Origin: DATLLN01 sp963797175
GTDB lineage: Bacteria; Actinomycetota; Thermoleophilia; Gaiellales; JAICJC01
Reading direction: 5' to 3'
DNA: 64,000 nucleotides
NCBI GenBank assembly: GCA_963797175.1
Contig: CAWCOL010000002.1
Location: 1-64,000, forward strand
In this document: piece after piece, positions 48,182 to 59,495 of the stretch
Layout of the letters: each line of letters begins with the position of its first letter
Position numbering within the stretch: position 1 is the first letter of the stretch
Made by a program: the position numbers and the translations under genes
The notes under the pieces: model-generated
Seen by the model: the letters and a program-made list of their open reading frames with translations, nothing else
What the model was told of the DNA's origin: nothing
Database searches by the model: none

Positions 48182-49159
48182 CTACCCTGCGGCAGGCGGC
48201 GGGGGATCGGCGGCCGGGTCGGCCGTCGGGTCGGCCGTCGGCTCGGCCTCGCCGCCCGCGGCGTCGTCCTTCTTGTGGACGTGCATCAGCTCGCGCGTCT
48301 CCTTCCAGCCGATCGCGCGGGCCAGCAGGGTCAGGCCGAAGACGCAGTTCCACGCCGTCGTGATCACGGCCTGCCCCACGCTGTAGGCGTTGATCGCCGC
48401 CGGAGATGCGACACCGTCCAGCACCACGCGCGCCATCGCCGTCTGCGCGCCGACCGCGCCGGGGGCGAGCGCGACGGTCGAGGAGATCGACGACGAGGCG
48501 ACGATCAGGAAGACGTTCTCCACCGAGACGGGGATGTGGAACGCGTACATGAAGGTCGCGTTCACGCCCATCCGGGCCGCGTACGAGATCGCCTCGACGC
48601 CGGCGACCTCGATCAGGTAGACGCGCGGATTCGAGAGCACGGCGCCGCCCTCCTTGGCGTTCTCCCACGTCCGCTTGAACCGCCGCCACAGGATCTTGCC
48701 CACCACGAAGATCAGCGCACCGCCGGCCACGAGGATGATCGCCAGCGCCAGCCAGTTGTCGGCCAGGGCGCCGAGCTTGACGTCGAACGAGCCGCTGACG
48801 CTGAGGAACAGCCACAGATAGACGAGCGCGCCGATGATCAGGAAGAAGATGTTCTCGACGAAGGTCGCCCCGACCAGCCCGGCCACCGTCGCCCCCTTGA
48901 TGGTCGACCGGAACAGGCCCAGCATCGCCACCGTGCCGGCGGACGCGGGCAGGATCGAGTTCAGCCCGACGCCGCCGCCGTAGTAGGCCAGCGTGCTGTC
49001 GTACTTCACCCCGCCGTCCGGGTACGCGGCCCGCAGGATGTTCCGCCAGGCCAGCGCCACGAAGCAGGTCTGCGCCGTCTGGAACGCCAACCCGAGGATC
49101 AGGATCGGCACCGAGACGGCGGTCAGGTTGTCCCACAGCTGGCTGAGAAAGTTCTCCAC
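48182..49159 (-). CDS. Lysylphosphatidylglycerol synthetase-like membrane (flippase-type) protein
   Basis: 325 residues from GTG 49159, about seven to eight transmembrane helices. The LPG_synthase_TM pattern is visible in YYGGGVGLNSILPASAGTVA, the aligned FRSTIKGATVAGLVGATFVE, and later SSSISSTVALAPGAVGAQTA. No catalytic domain for lysyl transfer follows, so it resembles the membrane-only AglD2/flippase-type relatives. The C-terminal tail carries an acidic Pro-rich repeat (TADPTADPAADPPPP). Substrate lipid unknown. Confidence 0.85.
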   Translation of the reverse strand: MENFLSQLWDNLTAVSVPILILGLAFQTAQTCFVALAWRNILRAAYPDGGVKYDSTLAYYGGGVGLNSILPASAGTVAMLGLFRSTIKGATVAGLVGATFVENIFFLIIGALVYLWLFLSVSGSFDVKLGALADNWLALAIILVAGGALIFVVGKILWRRFKRTWENAKEGGAVLSNPRVYLIEVAGVEAISYAARMGVNATFMYAFHIPVSVENVFLIVASSSISSTVALAPGAVGAQTAMARVVLDGVASPAAINAYSVGQAVITTAWNCVFGLTLLARAIGWKETRELMHVHKKDDAAGGEAEPTADPTADPAADPPPPAAG

Positions 49160-49228
49160 CGCACCCGTTTCTCTCGTCTGCGAACATCGCAGTCATACCA
49201 GGCCGACCGAACGGAGGACTCGTCCACC

Positions 49229-50131
49229 ATGCACCAGAGCACCGCGCAGCCACCGTCCGGCGAGCAGTTCGAGATCACGGCGGGCGACGCCGCCGCGGTG
49301 GTGGTCGAGGTCGGCGGCGGGCTTCGCACCTACGCGTCCGAGGGCCGTGACGTCCTGCTGGGCTACGCGGCCGACGCGATGTGCTCAGCCGGCCGCGGGC
49401 AGGCGCTGATCCCCTGGCCGAACCGCATCGGCGACGGCCGCTACGAGTTCGACGGCGCGGCGCACGCGCTGCCGCTGAACGAGGTCGAGCGCCGCAACGC
49501 GATCCACGGCCTGGCGCGCTGGGCGTCGTGGACGGTGGCCGAGCAGGCGCCGCACCGCGTCGTCATGACGCACAGGCTGCACCCCCAGCCCGGCTATCCG
49601 TTCACGCTCGACCTGGCGATCGCCTACGAGCTGTCACCGGCCGGCCTGACCGTCAGCACAACGGCGAGCAACGTCGGTGCGACGGCCTGCCCGTACGGCT
49701 GCGGCGTGCATCCGTACCTGGCCGCCGCGGGCGGCACGGTGGACGGCCTCGACCTGCTCGTGCCGGCCGGTCGCGTGCTGCGCTCCGACGACCGCGGCCT
49801 GCCGGCCGGCTGGCTCGACGTCGCCGGCACCGAGCACGACTTCCGCTCCGCCCGGCCGGTCGGCGGTGTCGTGTTGGACAACTGCTTCACCGACCTCGTC
49901 CGCGGAGACGACGGGCTGGCGCGGGTGGCGCTGGGCGGCACGACCCTGTGGATGGACGCCGGCTACCCCTACGTGATGGTGTTCAGCGGCGACCCGATCC
50001 CCGAGGTCAACCGCAGGGCGATGGCGATCGAGCCGATGTCCTGCCCACCGGACGCGTTCCGCACCGGCGAGGCCCTCGTCCGGCTGGAGCCGGGCGAGAG
50101 CCACACCGCCACCTGGGGCATCACTCCTTAA
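49229..50131 (+). CDS. Aldose 1-epimerase family protein
   Basis: 300 residues. The galactose-mutarotase-like fold includes ALIPWPNRIGDGRYEF, ERRNAIHGLARW (catalytic His region), GVHPYLAAAGG (second His) and AIEPMSCPPDAF (catalytic Glu). It interconverts sugar anomers. GGAGG is about 12 bases before the ATG. Its TAA stop overlaps the TAA of the convergent antiporter (TTAA at 50128-50131). Confidence 0.88.
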   Translation: MHQSTAQPPSGEQFEITAGDAAAVVVEVGGGLRTYASEGRDVLLGYAADAMCSAGRGQALIPWPNRIGDGRYEFDGAAHALPLNEVERRNAIHGLARWASWTVAEQAPHRVVMTHRLHPQPGYPFTLDLAIAYELSPAGLTVSTTASNVGATACPYGCGVHPYLAAAGGTVDGLDLLVPAGRVLRSDDRGLPAGWLDVAGTEHDFRSARPVGGVVLDNCFTDLVRGDDGLARVALGGTTLWMDAGYPYVMVFSGDPIPEVNRRAMAIEPMSCPPDAFRTGEALVRLEPGESHTATWGITP

Positions 50132-51889
50132 ACGCCGTCCACGAGGCAGACGACGGTGGCGTCCGCGTCGAGAGCCGGCGGGCGGCCGTCGGCGGCGACC
50201 GCGAGCCGGCCCGCGGATACCGCGAACAGCGGCACGCCCGGCGGCGCCGCCCCGTCGCCCGCGGCGCGCACCTGGATCCGGCTCCCCGCATCGAACCGGC
50301 GGTCGAGCTCGGCGAAGGTGAGGCCGACGTCGCCCAGGATCCGCGTCTCGCCGGCCGGCGGCAGCAGGTCGGCGCCCTCGGGTCGCGGCGCGACGCGGAA
50401 GACGTGGGCGTGCCCAAGCTCCGTGCGCAGGGTGGCCGCGGCCACCGCGTTGAAGTCGTCGCTGGAGGCGAGCAGGAGCGCATCGGTGATCTCCTCGAGC
50501 TCGGCCTCGCGGCTGACCGCGTCCACCATCAGCCTGCCGCGGGCCGCCGGGATCCCGGCCGCGGAGGCCTGGGCCCGGTCGTCGGGAGAGCCGGCCCACA
50601 TCCGCACCTCGATCCCCGCCGCGCGGAGCGCCGCCGCAATCTCCCTGGCCCAGCCGTGGCCGCCGACGACGAGCACGGTGGTGGCGCCGCCGCCGGTCAG
50701 CCCCAGGGCCCGCGCCGCCAGCGGGCTGGTCAGCCCGTACAGCAGCACGGTCGCGAAGATGACCACGAAGACGATCGGGAGCACCTTGTCGGATCCCTGC
50801 ACGCCGAGCGCCTGGAGCTGCAGCCCGAACGCCGACGCGGTCGCACCGGCGACGATGCCGCGCGGCGCCATCCACGCCAGCAGCGCCCGCTCCCGCCAGG
50901 TGAAGCTCGACCGCATCGTCGCCACCGCGACCGTCAGCGGCCGCAGCACCAGCACCAGCACGGCGATCAGCACCAGCGACCCGGCCAGCACGTTGCGGAC
51001 GTCGGCCGGGCTGACGGACGCGGCGATGAGGACGAAGAGGACACCGACCAGCAGCTGGACGAGCGTCTCCTGGAACTCCCGGGTGAGGGCGACGTCCACG
51101 CGCCGCTGGTTGCCGAGCACGATGCCGAGGATCGTGGCGGCGATGAACCCGGCGTCGTCGCGCAGCAGGTCTGCTGCGACCACGGCCGCGACCACCACCA
51201 TCAGCGTGGCCGCAACGGTCTGGCGCGGCGCCTCGCGCTGCACTGCCTCGAGCAGCACCATCAGCACCCCGGCGGCGAGCACGCCGACCAGCGCGCCGGC
51301 CCCCACGCTGATCAGCATCGTCCCCGGGTGCCACGCCCGGTGCCCCTCGAACCCTGCGCTGACCGCGTGGAAGACGAACACCCCCAGCAGCGCGCCGACC
51401 GGATCGACCAGCACGCCCTCCCACTTGAGCACCGCCCGGATGCTGCCGACCGGCTTGATGTGCGCCAGCAGCGGCAGCACCACGGTCGGCCCGGAGACGA
51501 CCAGGACTCGCGCCGATCACGAGCGCGACGCCGCGGGTCAGCCCGTCGAACACGCCGATGACGGTGACCGCGGCGCCGAGGCAGGTGACGACCACCCCGG
51601 CCGCGACCAGCCGCCAGACGACGCGGCGCGTGCTCTCCGCCATCTCGACCAGCGAGAGCCCGAGGCCGGCCTCGAACAGCACGACCCCGACGGCCACCGA
51701 GACGAACGGTTGGTAGAGCTGCCCGAGCAGCACGTCGGGCTGCACTTTCGTGGTCAGGTCGCCGGCCACGAAGCCCACCGGCAGCAGCACGATGATCGCG
51801 GGCAGCCGCATCCTCGCCGCCACCAGCTGTGAGCCGACGGCGAGGCAGAGCACGAGCGCCAGCCCGAGCAGAACGTCGTCGGTCGTCAT
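50128..51889 (-). pseudogene. CPA2/KefB-type cation-proton antiporter with C-terminal domains, frameshifted
   Basis: From ATG 51889 the first frame encodes three to four antiporter helices (LRLPAIIVLLPVGFVAGDL, VVLFEAGLGLSLVE). Near 51505-51515 the reading shifts by one base into the frame continuing PLLAHIKPVGSIRAVLKWEG to 50128. The restored protein is about 586 residues: 12 helices, a Rossmann-like domain (VLVVGGHGWAREIAAAL, TrkA-N-like) and a TrkA-C-like tail. It would exchange Na+ or K+ for H+. A single inserted base is the simplest explanation. Confidence 0.8.
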
Positions 51890-51997
51890 CGCGCGGGATC
51901 CTCTCACAGCCCCGCCGCCGGTCCGGCGCCATCACCCGCATGCAGCACCCGCATGTGCGAAGGTTCCGGTGATCACCCGACAACCGATGGAGGCGCA

Positions 51998-52498
51998 ATG
52001 GCAGAGCTGATCGCGATCGGGTATGACGACGAGGCAACGGCCGTCCAGGCGATGGGCGAGGTCGAGGCGCTGAGCCGCGACCTGGTGCTCGAGACGGACG
52101 CGGTCGCTGCGATCGTGCGTCACACCGACGGCAAGTACCAGGTGACGACGAACCACGGCCCGACCACGGGCGGGGGCGCCACCTGGGGGATGTTCTGGGG
52201 GTTGCTGTTCGGCATGCTGTTCTTCATCCCGGTCTTCGGGATGGCGGTCGGAGCGGGCCTTGGTGCGCTCTTCGGCCACCTCGGCAAGTCGACCATCGAC
52301 AAGAACTTCCAGGATCAGGTGCGGGACATGGTCAAGCCGGGCACGTCCGCCCTGTTCATGGTCATCGAGAAGGCGACGCCGGACAAGGCGATCGCCGGGA
52401 TGCAGAAGTACGGCGGCACCGTGCTCAAGACCTCGTTGTCCGAAGAGGACACGAAGCGGCTGCAGGAAGCGCTGCACGGCGAGACGGTCACCGCCTGA
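51998..52498 (+). CDS. DUF1269 family membrane protein
   Basis: 166 residues. MAELIAIGYDDEATAVQAM opens the ferredoxin-like domain. The central hydrophobic hairpin (about 64-92) contains the conserved glycine pattern GMFWGLLFGMLFFIPVFGMA, and the C-terminal LFMVIEKATPDKAIAGM completes the domain. GGAGG precedes the ATG. Function unknown; members are often stress-linked. A strong hairpin follows the stop. Confidence 0.87.
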   Translation: MAELIAIGYDDEATAVQAMGEVEALSRDLVLETDAVAAIVRHTDGKYQVTTNHGPTTGGGATWGMFWGLLFGMLFFIPVFGMAVGAGLGALFGHLGKSTIDKNFQDQVRDMVKPGTSALFMVIEKATPDKAIAGMQKYGGTVLKTSLSEEDTKRLQEALHGETVTA

Positions 52499-52510
52499 TC
52501 CCATGCCGGT

Positions 52511-52548
52511 GAGGCGCGGCGGCCGCTCGCAAAGCGGCGCCGCGTCTC
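52511..52548 (+). terminator. Strong hairpin after the DUF1269 gene
   Basis: Arms 52511-52527 and 52533-52548 pair over 16 bp with one bulged G and one G-T wobble around a CGCAA loop, 12 bases past the stop. No T tract, as elsewhere here. Confidence 0.7.
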
Positions 52549-52557
52549 CCGGCGGGG

Positions 52558-52563
52558 TACGAT
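52558..52563 (+). promoter_or_regulatory. -10 box TACGAT of the RDD gene
   Basis: Six bases (CGGGCG) before ATG 52570; leaderless architecture. Confidence 0.6.
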
Positions 52564-52569
52564 CGGGCG

Positions 52570-53652
52570 ATGGATGACCCGGATGCCGCGGAGGGCAGGC
52601 GCGATCCGCCGGCCCGGACGGCCCCCGCGGCGGCGTTCGTCGCCCGCGGCGCCGGTGCCGCGGCGCGCGCGTCGCTGTTCCCGCTGAAGGTCGCGGGGAA
52701 GACGCCGGGCGTCGGGCGCGCGGTCGTGCGCGGCGGCGCCCAGCTCGGCTCGCGCGGCGTCGAGCGCGCCGTCGACCGGGCGATGGCCGGGCCGCTGCCG
52801 GAGACGGTCGCGGGCGCGATGGTCGAGCAGCGGGTGATCCAGCGGGTCGCAGCCGAGGTGCTGGCCGGCGTGGACATCGAGGCGGCGGTCGCCGCCGCGC
52901 TCGAGCGCGAGCGCAGCGAGCGCCTGTTCGAGCAGGTGCTGGACAGCGATGCGCTCGAGCGCATCATCTCCGACGCGGTGGGGAGCCGGCTCGCCGAGGA
53001 TCTGGTGGCGCGCCTGGCGGCCAGCGACGAGCTGCAGCACCTGGTCGAGGAGGTGGTCGCGAGCGATGCCGTCCGCACCGCCATCGCCCGCCAGACCGCA
53101 GGGTTCGGCGCCGAGGTCGCGTCCGAGCTGCGCACGCGCACGCGGCGCGTGGACGACGCCGCGACCGCCCGCGCGCACGGCGCCGACCGCTCGCCCGCAG
53201 GCACGTCGCCCTACGCCGGGCTGCTCGCCCGGGCCGTGGGCGGCGCCGTCGACCTGGCCATCGTGTCGGTCGTCTTCCTGGGCGGCGGCGCGATGATCGG
53301 GCTGCTCGCCCAGCTCGTCGGCGGGCTGCGGCCGGAGTGGCTGGCGGCAGCCCTGGCGGCCATCGGGTGGACGCTGGTGGTGTCCGGCTACCTGCTGCTG
53401 TTCTGGACGATCTTCGGGCAGACGCCGGGCATGCGCGTGATGGGGCTGCACGTGACGACGGCGGACGGCCGGTATCCCGGCGCGGCCCGGGCGCTCGTGC
53501 GCCTGGTCGGCCTGGTGGTCTCGATCATCCCCATGTTCCTCGGCTTCCTGCCGGTGCTGTTCGACAGCCGCAGGCGCGGGCTCGCCGACATGCTGGCCGG
53601 CACCGTCGTCGTCGCCGACGACCGGGCGACTACACCCGCTGGCGGCGGGTGA
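52570..53652 (+). CDS. RDD family membrane protein with long N-terminal region
   Basis: 360 residues. The N-terminal 210 residues are cytoplasmic, alanine/glutamate-rich and helical. The C-terminal RDD domain begins GLLARAVGGAVDLAIVSVVF (Arg and Asp of the RDD motif) and contains FGQTPGMRVMGLHV and DSRRRGLADMLAGTVVV, with about four transmembrane helices. Ion or osmolyte transport is proposed for some relatives; function here unknown. It overlaps the end of the convergent P-type ATPase by 23 bases. Confidence 0.85.
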   Translation: MDDPDAAEGRRDPPARTAPAAAFVARGAGAAARASLFPLKVAGKTPGVGRAVVRGGAQLGSRGVERAVDRAMAGPLPETVAGAMVEQRVIQRVAAEVLAGVDIEAAVAAALERERSERLFEQVLDSDALERIISDAVGSRLAEDLVARLAASDELQHLVEEVVASDAVRTAIARQTAGFGAEVASELRTRTRRVDDAATARAHGADRSPAGTSPYAGLLARAVGGAVDLAIVSVVFLGGGAMIGLLAQLVGGLRPEWLAAALAAIGWTLVVSGYLLLFWTIFGQTPGMRVMGLHVTTADGRYPGAARALVRLVGLVVSIIPMFLGFLPVLFDSRRRGLADMLAGTVVVADDRATTPAGGG

Positions 53653-56049
53653 TCGCCCTCGTCCTCCCGCCGTCCCCGGCGCCCGCGCCGCGGTAGGGCG
53701 AGAGGTTCAGGAACGAGAGCGCGGCGAACGCCAGCAGGCTGACGGCGACCACCACCAGCAGCACCCACAGGCCCGGCTGTGACAGCGCGAAGAAGTCGCG
53801 CCCCGCCTGGGAGCCGAGCACGAGCAGGTACCCGGAGGCGAGCGCGCCGACCAGGGTGAGGACGGCGACGGCATGCCGGCGGCTGGCCTGCATGCGGTCG
53901 GCCTCGAGCACCAGCAGCAGGTAGAGGCCGATCACGACGTAGACGGTGGTGGCGGCCGTGCGGCCCTCCTGCGGCGAGTAGCCGCGCACCTCGGCAACGG
54001 CCATGTAGGCGAGGATCGTGGCGCCCGCCAGCACGATGCCGGCCGGGATCGCGAACCTCGCCACCCGGCGCAGGAACCCCGCCGTCGGCACCGGCCCGGA
54101 GATGGGCGCGAACGCCAGCACGAAGCCGGGGATGCCGACCGTGAACGTCGCCGCCAGCGTCAGGTGGCGGGGCAGCACCGGGAAGCCGCTGGTCATCAGG
54201 CCGAACGTGAGGATCACGGCGGCGGCGAACACCGACTTCGTGACGAACAGGCAGGCGACGCGCTGGATGTTGCCGATGATCCGCCTGCCCTCGCCGACGG
54301 CGTCTGGGATGGCCCCGAACCGGTCGGCGATGAGCACGCTGTCGGCCACGCTTTTGGCGAGCTGGCTGCCGCTGCCGAACGCGATGCCCAGCCGCGCGCC
54401 CTTCATCGCCGGGACGTCGTTGACCCCGTCGCCGATCATGGCAACGTAGGCGCCGTCGTCTCGCAGCGCCTCCACCAGTCGCCGCTTGTGCTGCGGTGCC
54501 AGACGTGCGAACACGTTGCGCTCACGGACGACGAGCCGCAGCTCGCCGTCGCTCTCGGGCAGGTCGTCGCCGATCACGGTGCCGGCGGCGACGTCCACCC
54601 CCGCCTCCGCGGCGATGGCCGCGACCGTCACCGGCGCGTCGCCCGACATCACCTTGAGCGCCACCCCCTGGCCGCGCAGGTACTCGATGGTCGAGCGGGC
54701 ATCCTCGCGCAGCCGCTCGGTCAGCACGACGGCGGCGAGCGGCCGCAGGGCCGGCGGTTCGACGCCGGCGGCGGACGCGTCGGGCGCGGCGACCGCGTCC
54801 GAGCGGCCGAACAGCAGCACGCGCCGGCCCTGCTCCTGGTGCTCGCCGACCACGCCGGGCACGGCGCCGGATGCCAGCACGTCGGGAGCGCCCAGCACGA
54901 GCCAGCCGTCCCCGCCGCGCAGCCGCACGGCGCTCCACTTCCAGCGCGACGAGAACGGCACCTCGTCCAGCACCTCGGCTGCCTCGCCCTCGACGCCGTC
55001 GGCAACGGCGTCCAGCGTCTCGTTGCGCCCGGCCGCGCTGGCCGCGTAGGCGCCCAGCTGGGCGCGCACGTCCGCGTCCGACGCGCCGTCCAGCGGGATC
55101 ACGGCGGACAGCGCCAGGCCGCCGTCGGTGAGCGTGCCGGTCTTGTCCACGCAGACCGTGTCCACGTTGGCCAGCGACTCCACGGCGTTCAGGTACTGCA
55201 CCAGCATGCCGCGGCCGGTCAGGCGGGCGGCGGCCACCGCGAACGCCAGGCTGGCGAGCAGCACCAGGCCCTCCGGCACCAGCGTCACGATCCCGGCGGT
55301 GGCGGTCGCGGCCGCGTCCCGGAACGGGATCTCGCGGTGGATCAGCGCGAAGATGAAGACCGCGCCGAGCGGCACCATCACCGCCACCAGCACCGTCAGC
55401 AGGCGGTTGATCTGCTGCTCCAGCGGCGACCGCTCGCGGGCGTCCTCGCGGGCCTCGCCCAGCAGCCGGGCGGCGTAGCTCTCGTCGCCGGTGCCGTCGG
55501 CGAGGTACCGGCCGCCGCCCTCGACCACGAACGAGCCGGACAGCACCCGCTCCCCCTCGCCGCGAGGCACGGGCACCGACTCGCCGGTCAGCGGCGACTC
55601 GTCCAGCGCCAGCCCGGCGCCGTCCACCACGCACACCGTCGGCGACCACCTGGTCGCCGGCCCGCAGCCGCACCAGGTCGCCGTCCACCACCTCGTCGGC
55701 GGCGACGTCGCGCTCCTCGCCCTCGCGGACGACCCGCGCCCGCGGCGCGACCAGCAGCGCCGCCCGATCGAGCGCCCGCTTGGCCCGCACCTCCTGGATG
55801 ATGCCGATCGCGGAGTTGGCCACGACGATGCCCAGGAAGAGGCCGTCGGCGGGGTCGCCGGCGATCAGCAGCACGACGAAGAACGAGACCAGGATCAGGT
55901 TGAACAGCGTCAGCGTGTTCTCGCGGACGATGCCCTTGACGGTGCGGCTGGAGGGCAGCGGTTCGCGCTCCCCGCGCCGCGCCAGCCGCTGCCTGCGCCT
56001 CGGCCTCGGTCAGGCCGCGGCCGTCGCTCGCCTGCCCCGCCTCGCTCAC
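53630..56049 (-). pseudogene. P-type cation-translocating ATPase, two frameshifts
   Basis: The reading passes through three frames. The N-terminus starts at GTG 56049 (MSEAGQASDGRGLTEAEA). Near 55985-56000 it shifts to RLARRGEREPLPSS, continuing into the first membrane helices and IGIIQEVRAKRALD. Near 55630-55645 it shifts again to DESPLTGES and the rest. The catalytic core is intact: TGES, phosphorylation Asp in VDKTGTLTDG, MSGDAPVT and MIGDGVNDVPAMK, with about ten helices. The ion is not clear. TACACT lies seven bases before the GTG. Indel artefacts are the likely cause of the breaks. Confidence 0.82.
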
Positions 56050-56056
56050 GAGGGGC

Positions 56057-56066
56057 AGTGTAGTGT
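56057..56066. promoter_or_regulatory. Overlapping divergent -10 boxes for purE and the P-type ATPase
   Basis: The plus strand reads AGTGTAGTGT. TAGTGT (56061-56066) lies seven bases before the purE ATG. Its mirror TACACT (56062-56057, minus strand) lies seven bases before the ATPase GTG. The two boxes share TA, and both transcripts would be leaderless. The starts are 24 bases apart. Confidence 0.65.
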
Positions 56067-56073
56067 CCGCACC

Positions 56074-57639
<1,566 letters not shown>

Positions 57640-57640
<1 letters not shown>

Positions 57641-58716
57641 TGCGCGCGCTGCGCAACCCGGACGTCGATCCGGCCGCCGCCGCGGCGCTGCGGGCCCCGG
57701 CGGCCGCGCCGCTCGCCTTCCACCGGCGGATGCCCGGCTACGCACCGGCGCCGGTGGTCGAGCTGCCGGACGAAGGGCTCGTGGTCAAGCTCGAGACCGA
57801 CCGGTTCGGCCTGCCGGCCTTCAAGGCGCTGGGCGCCTGGTGGGCGGCTCACCGCGCGCTGTGCGAGCGGCTGGGCGGCGAGCCGCGGTGGAGCACGGTC
57901 GACGAGCTGCGCGAGGCCTACGCCCCGCTCCGCCCGCTGGCGCTGGTCGCGGCCACCGACGGCAACCACGGCCGCGCCGTCGCCCGCTACGCCCGCCTGG
58001 CCGGCCTCGGCGCCCGCATCCTCGTGCCCGAGTCGATGGCCGCCGTCCGGCGCGAGGCGATCGCCGCCGAGGGCGCGCAGGTCGAGATCGTCGCCGGCTC
58101 CTACGACGACGCGGTCGCGCGTTCGGCGCAGGCCGATCCGCAGCGCGAGCTGATCGTCTCTGACACGGCCTGGGCCGGGTACGAGCGCGTGCCGTCCGAC
58201 GTGATCGACGGCTACTCGACCATCTTCCAGGAGCTGGAAGGCCGGCTGTCCGCGCCGCCCGACCTGGTGATGGTGCAGATGGGCGTGGGCTCGCTGGCGG
58301 CCGCGTGCGTCGCGAACTGCCGCGCGCGCTGGCCGGAGACGCCGATCATCGGCGTCGAGCCGCTCGACGCGGCCTGCGTGCTGGCCGCGATCGAAGCCGG
58401 CGGGCCGGTGCTCGTCCCCGGCCCTCACCGCTCCTCGATGGCGGGGCTGAACGCGGGGCTGCCGGCGACGATCGCCCTGCCGGCGCTGCGGCTCGGCATC
58501 GATGCGTTCGTCGCGGTCGAGGACGCCTGGGCCGACCACGCCGTTGCGCTGCTGCGGCGGCACGGCCTCGAGGTCGGGGAGTCGGGCGCCGCCGGGCTGG
58601 CCGGCCTGCTCGCCCTCCGGGGGGCCCGCGGCGCTGTTGCCGAGCTCAGCGCCGGTGCACAGCGCGTGATGCTGGTGGCCACCGAGGGGCCGACGGGAAC
58701 GGCTCCGCATCCATGA
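57640..58716 (+). CDS. Diaminopropionate ammonia-lyase-like PLP enzyme
   Basis: 358 residues. A fold-type II PLP enzyme: Schiff-base Lys62 in GLPAFKALGA, phosphate loop and substrate motif in AATDGNHGRAVA, LVMVQMGVGSLAAA, and VGESGAAGLAGLLAL. It resembles DAP ammonia-lyase and threonine deaminase-like proteins, which release ammonia from beta-substituted amino acids. The ATG overlaps the purK stop by one base. It runs 71 bases into the end of the convergent SDR gene. Confidence 0.85.
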
Positions 58717-59455
58717 AGCTCGTCAGCGGCACCAGCCGCGGCTCGGCACCGCCGCGCATCGCCACGACCCGCCCGGCCACGTGCTCGTCCCGCACCAGGT
58801 CAACGGCGACTCCGGCGACGTCGTCCGGGTCGATCAGCTCGCCCTCCAGGTCGGGCGGGAGCGGCTCGTCCGCCTCACGGCGGCGACGGACGGTGTCCAG
58901 CACGGCCTCGGTCGCGACCGTGTGCGGCGCGATGCAGTTGACCCGCACGCCCCGGGCCGACAGCGGCGCCAGGCAGGCGGTGAGGCGGATGATCCCGGCC
59001 TTCGACACCGCGTACTCCGGCCCGGGATGGGCGTCGAGGCCGAGGCCCGCAGACGAGGCGATGTTGACCACGGCGCCGCCGCGGCCCTCCTCGAGCGCCG
59101 GCAGCGCCTCCTGGGTCAGCACCATGACCGAGCGGAGGTTGAGATCGAGGGCTCGCGTCCAGTGCTCCCGCGGCGCGTCCGGGAAGACCGGGGAGCTGTA
59201 GCCGCCGGCGTTGTTGACGAGCACGTCCAGGCCGTCGCGGCCGGCGACCAGCGCCCGGGCCTGATCGTCGTCCAGCAGGTCGCAGGCGACGGCGGTGGCG
59301 CCGCCGCCGATGTCCTCGGCGACTGCCTTCGCCGCGTCCCCATCCCGGTCGGCGACGGTCACCCGGGCGCCCTCGGCGGCGAGCCGCCGCGCGATCGCCC
59401 GGCCGATCCCCCGACCGGCTCCGGTCACGATCGCTGTGCGGCCGGGCAGCTCCAT
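58646..59455 (-). CDS. SDR family oxidoreductase
   Basis: 269 residues. The cofactor motif TGAGRGIGRAIA (12-23) is followed by NNAGG, the active-site Ser in NIASSAG, Tyr in EYAVSKAG and RGVRVNCIAPHTV. An NAD(P)-dependent oxidoreductase of unknown substrate. The C-terminal 25 residues are a Pro/Arg-rich extension encoded antisense to the end of the ammonia-lyase gene. TAGTGC six bases before the ATG indicates a leaderless mRNA. Confidence 0.88.
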   Translation of the reverse strand: MELPGRTAIVTGAGRGIGRAIARRLAAEGARVTVADRDGDAAKAVAEDIGGGATAVACDLLDDDQARALVAGRDGLDVLVNNAGGYSSPVFPDAPREHWTRALDLNLRSVMVLTQEALPALEEGRGGAVVNIASSAGLGLDAHPGPEYAVSKAGIIRLTACLAPLSARGVRVNCIAPHTVATEAVLDTVRRRREADEPLPPDLEGELIDPDDVAGVAVDLVRDEHVAGRVVAMRGGAEPRLVPLTSFMDAEPFPSAPRWPPASRAVHRR

Positions 59456-59461
59456 ACCACC

Positions 59462-59467
59462 GCACTA
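59462..59467 (-). promoter_or_regulatory. -10 box TAGTGC of the SDR gene
   Basis: Six bases (GGTGGT) before ATG 59455 on the minus strand; leaderless architecture. Confidence 0.5.
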
Positions 59468-59495
59468 CCCCAAGGGGCGAGCGCCGAAGCGTCGG

